Below, piece by piece: positions 56,633 through 64,000 of a stretch of 64,000 bases of DNA. The stretch comes from Paraglaciecola algarum (GTDB taxonomy: Bacteria; Pseudomonadota; Gammaproteobacteria; Enterobacterales; Alteromonadaceae). Below the pieces are notes generated by a model that made no database searches, was not told the origin of the DNA, and worked only from the letters and a program-made list of their open reading frames with translations. Position 1 is the first letter of the stretch, and each line of letters starts with the position of its first letter. The DNA lies in the NCBI RefSeq assembly GCF_021532655.1, contig NZ_JAKGAS010000014.1, positions 1 through 64,000 of the forward strand, read 5' to 3'. The translations under genes and the position numbers were made by a program.

Positions 56633-57247
56633 ATGTCGTTTATAGTTAAATGTTTGATTGCTGGTTTATTGGTTGTAAATACCAGTCAACTTTTATATGC
56701 AAACGGCAAGCAAGCCTACACAAAATGTATCGCTTGTCATGGTGAAATGGCAGAAGGTAAATCTCAGCTTAACGCACCAGCTCTAGCCGGACAGTTTGAC
56801 TGGTATTTAACTAGGCAAATAAACAATTTTGCTTCAGGCCAAAGAGGCAGTCATAACCAAGATACCAATGGTAAAACTATGGCTGTATTCGCAAAATCTC
56901 TTTCTGATAAAAATCAATTAGATGCACTAAGTAAATATATCAGCCAACTTCCAAGTATTTCCACTAAAGGAACTCTAAGTGGAAATATGATGAATGGTTC
57001 AAGGTATTACCAAGCAAAGTGTGGAGCCTGTCATGGCGGTAATGCACAGGGAAATAAAGGATTTAATGCACCTAAATTAGCTGGCCAATCGACTGAATAT
57101 CTAGCCTTGCAAATGGCCAATTTTAAGCAAGATATTCGTGGATACCATCAAGAAGACAAATTGGGCCGCCAAATGGCGATGATGGCCAAAGTCGTTTCTG
57201 AGCAAGAATTAATTGATATCTTGTTTTATATTGCGGAACAAGAGTAG
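56633..57247 (+). CDS. Diheme cytochrome c (c4-like)
   Basis: A 204-residue periplasmic protein with a signal peptide (MSFIVKCLIAGLLVVNTSQLLYA) and two class I cytochrome c domains. Heme motifs are CIACH (residues 32-36) and CGACH (130-134), with Met ligands probable in each C-terminal half. Likely an electron carrier between an inner enzyme and a terminal oxidase or the adjacent peroxidase-type protein. Its stop is 4 bases from the next gene's start. Confidence 0.93.
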   Translation: MSFIVKCLIAGLLVVNTSQLLYANGKQAYTKCIACHGEMAEGKSQLNAPALAGQFDWYLTRQINNFASGQRGSHNQDTNGKTMAVFAKSLSDKNQLDALSKYISQLPSISTKGTLSGNMMNGSRYYQAKCGACHGGNAQGNKGFNAPKLAGQSTEYLALQMANFKQDIRGYHQEDKLGRQMAMMAKVVSEQELIDILFYIAEQE

Positions 57248-57251
57248 GGAT

Positions 57252-58439
57252 ATGCTCAAATTTTTCTCTGTTAGCTTATTGATACAGCTAGTATTGAGTT
57301 GCCAAGCTAGTTCGGCAAACAACACTATAAGCATTGAGCTAAGAGATAGCTGCCCCCCAAGCTTTGAGTTAACAGAACAAGGTGTATGTAAATTAGTCAA
57401 CCTATATCAACAATACGATTCAATACAAAATGTTGGAGTGGGGGGCTTACAAAGCGCATTATCTAAAGGCCGAGACGGGTTTACCCCTAATGAAATTGAC
57501 TTAGGTCGGTATTTATTTTTTGACCCACTGTTATCTAAAGACGGCTCAGTATCTTGTGCCAGTTGTCATATTCCAGAAAAAGGTTTTAGTGACGACCTGG
57601 CTAAAAGTGTTGGTATAGGTGGCCAGCAAACTACTCGCTCCGCCCCATCTTTGTGGAATGTGGGATTTGTTAACAAATTATTTTGGGATGCCAGAGCAAA
57701 AAGCTTAGAAGAACAAGCTGTGGGTCCATTGTTTGCTAAGAACGAAATGGGTAATGATGCAGCAAACTTACTAAAAGGTTTACGTGCCAATCAAACCTAT
57801 GTGTCTTTGTTTAAGCAAACCTTTCCAGAACACACTCAAATCGATTTAGCACAGGTTATTAAAGCCTTAGTGGCGTTTCAAAGTTCGTTGATTTCTCTCA
57901 ATAGCCGCTACGACCAATATGCTCATGGTTATCATCAAGCTTTAAATGAAAATGAGATTGCAGGTCTAAATATTTTCCGATCTTTTGTTGCTCGCTGTGC
58001 TGAGTGTCATCAGCCGCCGTTATTTACTAATAACCAAATTGCAGTTATTGGGGTGGCTGAAAAAAACGGAGATGAATTTGATCCGGGTGCTCAAATTACT
58101 TTTAACGCTTCTAAGCTAAGAGGTGGTTTTAAAGTTCCCACCCTTAGAAATATTGCAAAAACTGCACCTTACATGCATGCAGGAAACTTCACAGATTTAA
58201 GGGATGCAGTAGAGTTTTATAATAAAGGGCGAGGACATGAAGTGCCAGAAGGAGAGTCTTTGCAGTTACATTGGCATATTTGGGAGCCAAACTTAACTGA
58301 TAAAGAATTAGACCTAGTTGTTGAGTTTCTAGGAGCCTTAACGGATGAAAGTTTAGTCCCAAGAACACCTAGAGTTGTTCCATCAGGTTTGCCGGTAATT
58401 GATGTTAAATATCAACAAAACCAACAAGAGCAGCAATAA
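57252..58439 (+). CDS. Diheme cytochrome c peroxidase/MauG-family lipoprotein
   Basis: A 395-residue lipoprotein (signal ends LVLSC) of the CcpA/MauG family. Heme motifs CASCH (about residue 101) and CAECH (about 260) are present, with the FKVPTLRNIAKTAPYMHAGNF region carrying the low-spin Met ligand that is found in CcpA peroxidases rather than MauG (Tyr). The C-terminal tail QQNQQEQQ is atypical. It could reduce hydrogen peroxide or oxidise a substrate. The frame is open from 57213, but the ATG at 57252 gives the lipoprotein signal. Confidence 0.9.
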   Translation: MLKFFSVSLLIQLVLSCQASSANNTISIELRDSCPPSFELTEQGVCKLVNLYQQYDSIQNVGVGGLQSALSKGRDGFTPNEIDLGRYLFFDPLLSKDGSVSCASCHIPEKGFSDDLAKSVGIGGQQTTRSAPSLWNVGFVNKLFWDARAKSLEEQAVGPLFAKNEMGNDAANLLKGLRANQTYVSLFKQTFPEHTQIDLAQVIKALVAFQSSLISLNSRYDQYAHGYHQALNENEIAGLNIFRSFVARCAECHQPPLFTNNQIAVIGVAEKNGDEFDPGAQITFNASKLRGGFKVPTLRNIAKTAPYMHAGNFTDLRDAVEFYNKGRGHEVPEGESLQLHWHIWEPNLTDKELDLVVEFLGALTDESLVPRTPRVVPSGLPVIDVKYQQNQQEQQ

Positions 58440-58474
58440 TAAAAATAGCACTCTTTTTTAAGGAGAGAGACAGT

Positions 58475-59992
58475 ATGAAAGCAGGAAAAACCATAGCGAT
58501 TGTATTCATCCTAGCAGCCTTTGTAGGTGGTATTTATTTGGGTAAAACCGGCTCAGTGAATACACTTATTACCGACAGTTCAGATGGAGCAAGTTATTCT
58601 GGTGGCTACGATAAATCGGCAGATAATCAAAGTTCAACTAAGAAATCTGCGGTGGCAAAACGCACCGAACAAGGCGAAATTATAGTGGTCAATCCAGGTG
58701 ACTTGATTATGGATGCGGTTAAAAGTGCAAACCCTGGAGATACTATCCAAATCATGCCCGGTATCTATTCTGAAACAGTTTACATTGATAAAGATGATAT
58801 TCGAATTGTAGGTGTGATCAAGGAAGGCGAACGCGCCACTATGGACGGTAAAGGCAAGTTAAATGATGCCATCTTGTATTCAGGTAACAATGTGGTAGTT
58901 GAAAACTTGCTTATCACTAAATACAAAGGTAACGGTATCATGGGACAAGCGGGCAACAATTTTGAGATCCGCAATAACATCATAGTTGATACTGGTGTGT
59001 ATGGTGTTTTTCCACAATTGGGTAAAAATGGTATTGTTGAACACAATATTATTTCAGGTATCGAAGACGCTGCTATTTACATAGGTATGAGTGACAATAT
59101 TCATGTTGCCCATAATGAAGTATTTGATTCTGTAGCTGGGATTGAAATCGAAAACAGTCGTCACGCTATAGTTGAAAATAACTATGTACATAATAATACA
59201 GGTGGGGTTTTAGCCTTTATTACGCCGGGGTTGCCAATCAAAACCACTTTTGATGTGATTATCCGTAATAACTTTATCACTAATAATAATACCGCTAATT
59301 TTGGTGCACCAGGCTCTACTGTCGCGGGTATTCCTGCCGGTACAGGTATATTAATTATGGCTGCCGATGAAGTCATTGTTGAAGATAACATTATTACCAA
59401 TAATAAAACCGCCGGTATTATTATAACGGATCATGAAAATGCGCCTAATACGACTATCGATCCTGAATCTGATACTAAACCTGATCGCGTCATGATATTA
59501 AATAATCTGATGACAAATAATGGTTATGACACTTTAGACGATGTAAAGGCACTCATGCTAACTGAATTTAAACAAGGAAATCCGGATATTATTAGAGTTG
59601 GGACGTCCCGTGATAGTTGTATTATTAACCGTCATAGATATGTGACTACAGGTGTGTCTGATTGGGCAGAGTGTAATTTCACTAATACTGATAACATAGT
59701 GTCATATATTTTAGATGAGCCGGTTGCGCCTCGTGAAATAAAAGGCAGTGAGAAAGGTAAAATTGCTTATTTGGGTATATGTGCTGGTTGCCACACTTAC
59801 ACAGGCAGAATGATTGGCCCTCCTGTACAAATCATTCAAGCTTTATACATGGATAACCCTGAAGGATTAGCTAAATTTATCGCTAACCCAACTAAGAAGC
59901 GTGAAGACTATCCAGAAATGCCTCCACAAAATTATCTTGATGAAGAAACTAGATTAGCGGTAGCGAAATATATGTTGGGTGTGATTCGATAA
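58475..59992 (+). CDS. Right-handed beta-helix protein fused to a cytochrome c domain
   Basis: A 505-residue exported protein with a single N-terminal membrane segment (AIVFILAAFVGGIYLG). Residues about 75-330 have tandem parallel beta-helix repeats (VVENLLITKYKGNGIMG, FEIRNNIIVDTGVYGV, AIVENNYVHNNTGGVL), of the NosD/pectate-lyase type. Residues about 425-505 have heme motif CAGCH with Met in YPEMPPQNY, a class I cytochrome c. The middle region (WAECNF, SRDSC) has two Cys that might pair. A similar unfused family of unknown function often occurs as a gene pair. Role unclear: a redox-active polysaccharide-binding or processing protein is possible. Confidence 0.85.
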   Translation: MKAGKTIAIVFILAAFVGGIYLGKTGSVNTLITDSSDGASYSGGYDKSADNQSSTKKSAVAKRTEQGEIIVVNPGDLIMDAVKSANPGDTIQIMPGIYSETVYIDKDDIRIVGVIKEGERATMDGKGKLNDAILYSGNNVVVENLLITKYKGNGIMGQAGNNFEIRNNIIVDTGVYGVFPQLGKNGIVEHNIISGIEDAAIYIGMSDNIHVAHNEVFDSVAGIEIENSRHAIVENNYVHNNTGGVLAFITPGLPIKTTFDVIIRNNFITNNNTANFGAPGSTVAGIPAGTGILIMAADEVIVEDNIITNNKTAGIIITDHENAPNTTIDPESDTKPDRVMILNNLMTNNGYDTLDDVKALMLTEFKQGNPDIIRVGTSRDSCIINRHRYVTTGVSDWAECNFTNTDNIVSYILDEPVAPREIKGSEKGKIAYLGICAGCHTYTGRMIGPPVQIIQALYMDNPEGLAKFIANPTKKREDYPEMPPQNYLDEETRLAVAKYMLGVIR

Positions 59993-60020
59993 TTCGCCAT
60001 CCAATAATTTAGGGATGAAT

Positions 60021-60047
60021 AAAAGCCGTGTTTATCACGGCTTTTTA
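60021..60047. terminator. Convergent terminator between beta-helix gene and lnt
   Basis: aaaagccgtg and cacggcttttt pair around TTTAT, with A-run and T-run, bidirectional. Confidence 0.9.
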
Positions 60048-60065
60048 GTTTCTAGGTTTTAGCAT

Positions 60066-61604
60066 TTAACGGGACATTCTAAATTTAACAGCAATAAAAA
60101 ACAGAGATAAGCTAATCAACCATATTGGCCAGTCACCTAATTTTCTATAGGGTGTTTCTCCACTAACTAATTGAATTTTATCAGTTAATACAGCATCTTC
60201 AAATTGTGGTAATTGACTTTGAATGGCACCAGTGTGGTCAATAAAGGCAGTGATGCCATTATTGGTTGAGCGAAGTACAGGTAAACCAAATTCTTTAGCT
60301 CGAACTTGGGCAATTTCTAAATGTTGTGCGGGGCCATGTGAGGCGCCAAACCAAGCATCATTGCTGACTGTAATTATAAAGTCAGTGTTAAAATATAAAT
60401 TACTGGCTATCTGCCGTGGAAAGGCTATTTCAAAACAAATAGCGGGGGCAAAGTTAAATCCGTTTGCTTGAATATTGGCCTGTTGGTAATCACCACGAGT
60501 AAAAGACGACATGGGCAAATCGAAGATAGGTGCTAAACCACGAATCCAGCTTTCTAAGGGAATAAACTCGCCAATTGGCAATAAGTGATGTTTAGCAAAA
60601 CGATTGGCATGTAAATAGCGATAATGACCAACTGTCACGCCATCTATCTGATTAGAAGACGCTGAGTTCTTAACACCTAAACCAATTAAATTGTTGTAAG
60701 CTTGTTTAGTTTCAAAATTGTAATTAACGATACCGGTAATTAAGCCTGTGTTGCTGGCTGCAGCAATGGAGTCCAAATCTCTGAGGTAATCCAAGGCTAT
60801 TGGCTCTAATTGTGGAATGGCCGCTTCAGGCCAAATAATCACATCGTTGTTCAACCAATGGTTGGAAGTCATCTCCAAATATTTGTCCATAGTGGGTTGA
60901 TCTTGCTCTGGTGTCCATCTGAGTTCTTGACGAATGTTACCTTGTACCATAGCTATTTGAGCAGTATTGCCCGTAGGGGTTGCCCAATTAACTTGATCCA
61001 AAACCACACCAGATATAAAAATTATTCCAGTTAAGCTTAGATTTGAAAGCCAATGCTTACGGATAAAGCTTAAGGCTAAACTACTACAAATGATAAGGAT
61101 TAAAGCATTTAAGCCAAACTCGCCGATTAATGGGAGCCAACCAGCAAGTGGGCTGTTGATTTGACTGTAACCAAGAGACAACCAAGGGAAGCCTGTAAAT
61201 AACCAACTTCTCAACCATTCAATACTTAACCAAACAAAAGGTAGGGCTAATGGCCAAAGCTTAAGACTGAAATATCGCTTAATTAGATAACTGGCCAAGG
61301 CAGGAAACAAGGCTAGGTAAGAGCACAATAATAACATCAAACCAATTGAGGCGATGAGTGGTAAACCACCAAAATCAGCGATACTTACATGTACCCAGCT
61401 AATACCCGCACCAAACCAGCCTAAACCAAAAGCAAAACCTATTTTGAAACTTTGCTTGGGCTGGGTTTGGGCTAGTAGGTATAAATATATGGGAAGGCTA
61501 ACAAATAGCACAAGCCAATAAGAAAAAGGCGCATACCCAAAAGTCATAAGCGCACCAGCCAAAAAAGCCAGTGCGAATTTAAACTTAGTAGCAAACATTG
61601 TCAT
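60066..61604 (-). CDS. lnt: Apolipoprotein N-acyltransferase
   Basis: Third step of lipoprotein maturation in the inner membrane. The 512-residue protein has about six to eight hydrophobic segments and a periplasmic nitrilase-like domain with the catalytic Glu in WPEAAIP and Cys in AICFEIAFP. Length equals E. coli Lnt. It is the last gene of the ybeZ-ybeY-corC-lnt cluster. Confidence 0.97.
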   Translation of the reverse strand: MTMFATKFKFALAFLAGALMTFGYAPFSYWLVLFVSLPIYLYLLAQTQPKQSFKIGFAFGLGWFGAGISWVHVSIADFGGLPLIASIGLMLLLCSYLALFPALASYLIKRYFSLKLWPLALPFVWLSIEWLRSWLFTGFPWLSLGYSQINSPLAGWLPLIGEFGLNALILIICSSLALSFIRKHWLSNLSLTGIIFISGVVLDQVNWATPTGNTAQIAMVQGNIRQELRWTPEQDQPTMDKYLEMTSNHWLNNDVIIWPEAAIPQLEPIALDYLRDLDSIAAASNTGLITGIVNYNFETKQAYNNLIGLGVKNSASSNQIDGVTVGHYRYLHANRFAKHHLLPIGEFIPLESWIRGLAPIFDLPMSSFTRGDYQQANIQANGFNFAPAICFEIAFPRQIASNLYFNTDFIITVSNDAWFGASHGPAQHLEIAQVRAKEFGLPVLRSTNNGITAFIDHTGAIQSQLPQFEDAVLTDKIQLVSGETPYRKLGDWPIWLISLSLFFIAVKFRMSR

Positions 61605-61637
61605 GGTGAGAGTGATGCTCAGATAGGAAATTAACCG

Positions 61638-62507
61638 TTAACTTAATGTTTCATCTAAGTCAGGAAGTGTAACTTTAAGTTGGACTAAACGTCTTTTGTC
61701 AGAGTTAGTCACTTTAAAGTTAATATTGTTTACCTCTACTTCTTCATCTCTTTGTGGCATATGGCCGAAAGCTTTTAACACTATACCGCCAATAGTATCG
61801 GCTTCTTCGACATCAAATGAGGTCTCAAAAAACTTGTTAAATTCATCCAATGGAGTGAGGGCTTTTACCGAATAAGTATACTTGTTTAACGGGCGAATAC
61901 CGTCGTTTTCATCTTCTTCAACATCGTGTTCATCTTCAATTTCACCCACGATCAACTCTAAGATATCTTCAATCGTGACTAAGCCTGATACACCACCATA
62001 CTCATCTACGACTATGGCCATATGATAACGTTGCTGGCGAAACTCTTTTAATAGCACATCCACGCGTTTGCTCTCAGGCACAATTACAGCGGGGCGTAAT
62101 ATGTTTCTAAGTTCGAACTCTTTGCCAGGGATAAAGGCATATTCAAGCAAGTCTTTTGCTAGCAACACTCCTTCAATATGGTCTTTGTCTTCGTTGATGA
62201 CCGGGAAACGAGAGTGGGCAGATTCAAGTATAGTGGGTAAAAACTCTTCAACGGTTTGATCAATTTCTATGGTTCTCATTTGTGCTCTAGGGATCATGAT
62301 ATCCCTGACACGCATTTCACTGACTTCCATCACACCTTCCATCATCTCGCGAGTTTCTGGATTAATGACTTCTCGTTCTTGAGCGTCAGTGATGACCTCA
62401 ACTAATTCTTCTTTACTATTCGGCTCTCCTGTAAAGTTTTGGACTATTTTACCAATCCAGCTCTTATTAGCAGAACCGCTTGTAGACGGGGGATTATCTT
62501 CGCTCAT
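61638..62507 (-). CDS. corC: CorC-like CBS-domain transporter-associated protein
   Basis: A 289-residue cytosolic protein with N-terminal region, two CBS domains (MIPRAQMRTIEIDQTVEEFL, VVDEYGGVSGLVTIEDILE) and a CorC_HlyC C-terminal domain. E. coli CorC is linked to cobalt and magnesium efflux; its role is still debated. Spacing 33 bases before lnt. Confidence 0.95.
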   Translation of the reverse strand: MSEDNPPSTSGSANKSWIGKIVQNFTGEPNSKEELVEVITDAQEREVINPETREMMEGVMEVSEMRVRDIMIPRAQMRTIEIDQTVEEFLPTILESAHSRFPVINEDKDHIEGVLLAKDLLEYAFIPGKEFELRNILRPAVIVPESKRVDVLLKEFRQQRYHMAIVVDEYGGVSGLVTIEDILELIVGEIEDEHDVEEDENDGIRPLNKYTYSVKALTPLDEFNKFFETSFDVEEADTIGGIVLKAFGHMPQRDEEVEVNNINFKVTNSDKRRLVQLKVTLPDLDETLS

Positions 62508-62560
62508 GATCTCGTTATTTGGTTAACTATACTTAAGTATATATTGTTGGATTAGCATCA

Positions 62561-63073
62561 TTAATGATCTTGGTAGGGGTCGTCAATGGCTAATTGCTTT
62601 AAAATTGTAATTTCTAGTGTTTCCATCTCTTCGGCTTCATCATCTTGAATATGATCAAAACCAAATAAATGTAAGGTTCCATGTACAATCATGTGTGCCC
62701 AGTGATCTAAATTTTGTTTATTTTGTTGTTCGGCTTCATTTGCTACAACTTGAGTACATATGACTAAATCACCTAACAAATTTGGAACTTCAATATCATC
62801 AGTACTTTCATAAATATCAGAGCCATCTGTATTGTCTGGTAAGAAAAGTTCTGGCATTTCAAAAGGAAAAGACAATACGTTAGTGGGTTTGTCTTTTCCT
62901 CTATATTGATGATTTAATTCACAGATTTCGTCCTCATCCACTATACGAACGGTAATTTCTTTTTCATCTGCATTCAGATGGGAAAATACGGTATCTAGCC
63001 AAGTTTGGATCTGTTCTTGTGTTGGGATCTGCAGATTGTCAGTGGCAATTTGCAGGTCAAGTAATGCGCTCAT
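62561..63073 (-). CDS. ybeY: Endoribonuclease YbeY
   Basis: Single-strand endoribonuclease for 16S rRNA 3' maturation and ribosome quality control. The zinc site HGTLHLFGFDH is visible near residue 130. The frame stays open to 63208, but the family (about 155-170 residues) and a start at MSALLDL (63073) with an 7-base gap after ybeZ favour the shorter 170-residue product. The C-terminus after DHIQDDEAEEMETLE is typical. Confidence 0.94.
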   Translation of the reverse strand: MSALLDLQIATDNLQIPTQEQIQTWLDTVFSHLNADEKEITVRIVDEDEICELNHQYRGKDKPTNVLSFPFEMPELFLPDNTDGSDIYESTDDIEVPNLLGDLVICTQVVANEAEQQNKQNLDHWAHMIVHGTLHLFGFDHIQDDEAEEMETLEITILKQLAIDDPYQDH

Positions 63074-63080
63074 ATAGCTA

Positions 63081-64000
63081 TCATTGATCGTTGCGATTTT
63101 GTTGACTGGATTGTTCTTGGTTTTGCGCTTCTTGTAACGCTTTTTTCTCAAGTCTTTCTTTTTCGCGCTGTTTGTCATGTGCTTCATAAGCCATAACGAT
63201 CCGCGCAACCACAGGATGGCGCACTACATCGCCAGCACTGAAAAAGTTAAATGAAATTTCTTCAACATCACTTAACACATCAACCGCGTGTCTTAGCCCA
63301 GAACGTATGCCTCTAGGTAAATCTACTTGTGTGATGTCTCCAGTAATGACAGCTTGAGAATTAAACCCAATCCTAGTTAAGAACATTTTCATTTGTTCTA
63401 CTGTGGTATTTTGACTTTCATCCAAAATAATAAAGGCATCATTTAAAGTACGACCACGCATGTAGGCTAATGGCGCTACTTCAATAACATTACGTTCAAT
63501 TAGTTTTTCGACCTTTTCAAAACCTAACATTTCAAATAGAGCGTCGTATAAAGGACGTAGGTATGGATCGACTTTTTGTGACAAGTCACCAGGTAAAAAT
63601 CCCAGTTTTTCACCAGCTTCTACCGCAGGACGAGTTAATAAAATACGTCGTACATCTTGGCGCTCTAATGCTTCAACGGCGCATGCTACGGCTAAATAGG
63701 TTTTACCAGTTCCTGCTGGGCCCACGCCAAAACTGATATCGTGAGTAAATATATTTTTTACATAGTCAGATTGGTTGGGATTACGAGGTTTGATCACACC
63801 CCGCTTAGTTTTTATATGGATTTCTTTGCCATAGTTTTTAGGGGCGGCTTGTTCTAAACCTTTTAATTCTTGAATAGCTAAATGTACTTTTTCAGAGTCA
63901 ACATCAGCTAACTGACCACGCACAGGCTGGGTTTCTATATATAAATCTTTTAGAAGTTTAGTGGCACTTTTTACCTGTAATTCAGCACCCACTAGCTTAA
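63081..64000 (-). CDS. ybeZ: PhoH-family protein YbeZ, N-terminus cut by window edge
   Basis: A PhoH-like ATPase that partners YbeY. The frame is open to base 64000 with no stop, and relative to E. coli YbeZ about 50-60 residues are missing, so the gene continues outside the window. Walker A is GVGPAGTGKTYLAVA, Walker B LNDAFIILDESQNTT, and the C-terminal tail is Gln/Glu-rich (QNQEQSSQQNRNDQ). The GTG at 63992 is not the real start. The next gene beyond is probably miaB, by analogy with E. coli. Confidence 0.95.
   Translation of the reverse strand, partial: KLVGAELQVKSATKLLKDLYIETQPVRGQLADVDSEKVHLAIQELKGLEQAAPKNYGKEIHIKTKRGVIKPRNPNQSDYVKNIFTHDISFGVGPAGTGKTYLAVACAVEALERQDVRRILLTRPAVEAGEKLGFLPGDLSQKVDPYLRPLYDALFEMLGFEKVEKLIERNVIEVAPLAYMRGRTLNDAFIILDESQNTTVEQMKMFLTRIGFNSQAVITGDITQVDLPRGIRSGLRHAVDVLSDVEEISFNFFSAGDVVRHPVVARIVMAYEAHDKQREKERLEKKALQEAQNQEQSSQQNRNDQ

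Overview
The window reads as chromosome of a marine gammaproteobacterium of the Alteromonadales (Alteromonas/Glaciecola/Paraglaciecola type). This rests on low GC, housekeeping proteins close to their E. coli counterparts (IF-1, TrxB, LysS, RF2, CarAB, GreA, Lnt-CorC-YbeY-YbeZ), a GH50-type agarase, RND efflux and TonB-dependent uptake genes. The genus is an inference. No rRNA, CRISPR array, phage or intact insertion sequence was seen.

Layout. 1-7.6 kb: translation and protein-turnover genes (infA, bpt, aat), a GH50 agarase lipoprotein lying where enterobacteria carry cydCD between aat and trxB, then trxB, yfbV, a small beta-propeller-repeat protein, a SprT-like metalloprotease and an acyl-CoA thioesterase. 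7.7-16.8 kb: a soluble sugar dehydrogenase, then a LysR regulator divergent from a three-gene RND efflux operon followed by a quinone-oxidoreductase-like gene (a MexT/MexEF-OprN/MexS-like layout), with a strong palindrome between regulator and pump. 17-21.2 kb: a very large PVC-type dehydrogenase/HEAT/cytochrome c gene interrupted by an in-frame TAG, followed by a Tat-exported TIM-barrel isomerase-like protein. 21.2-24.7 kb: a RimK-type ATP-grasp ligase, an aspartoacylase-like protein and a retropepsin-like protein in one operon, then an MscS channel. 24.9-27.6 kb: prfB with its +1 programmed frameshift, and lysS. 27.7-41.1 kb: membrane proteins (TMEM175-like, HPP), a DUF4862 protein, a long palindromic element, a Mn-dependent pyrophosphatase, an M61 peptidase, a PilZ protein, a LytS/LytTR two-component pair, a DMT transporter, a UbiF-type hydroxylase, a 58-residue membrane protein, a YlqF/RbgA-type GTPase and a cysteine-cluster protein. 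41-43.2 kb: a sodium:alanine symporter and a tRNA operon (Met, Leu, Gln, Gln) trailed by two decayed tRNA-Gln 3' halves. 43.4-52.4 kb: two bacterial PH-domain membrane proteins, dapB, carAB, greA and a RidA-family gene broken by an in-frame TAA. 52.7-60 kb: a cluster of TonB-dependent receptor, membrane AraC regulator, diheme cytochrome c, diheme peroxidase-like lipoprotein and a beta-helix protein fused to a cytochrome c domain. 60-64 kb: lnt, corC, ybeY and ybeZ/phoH on the minus strand, the last running off the window edge.

The least explained part is 52.7-60 kb: outer-membrane uptake, a membrane-embedded AraC regulator and three secreted heme proteins, one with an unusual beta-helix plus cytochrome architecture. 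Together they suggest a periplasmic oxidation pathway for an imported substrate; the substrate cannot be read from the sequence. Other notable items are the two nonsense-interrupted genes (each stop lies where a Gln codon would be one C-to-T change away), the decayed tRNA-Gln repeats, the 29-bp-arm palindrome near 30.6 kb and the 33-bp palindrome between the LysR and efflux genes.
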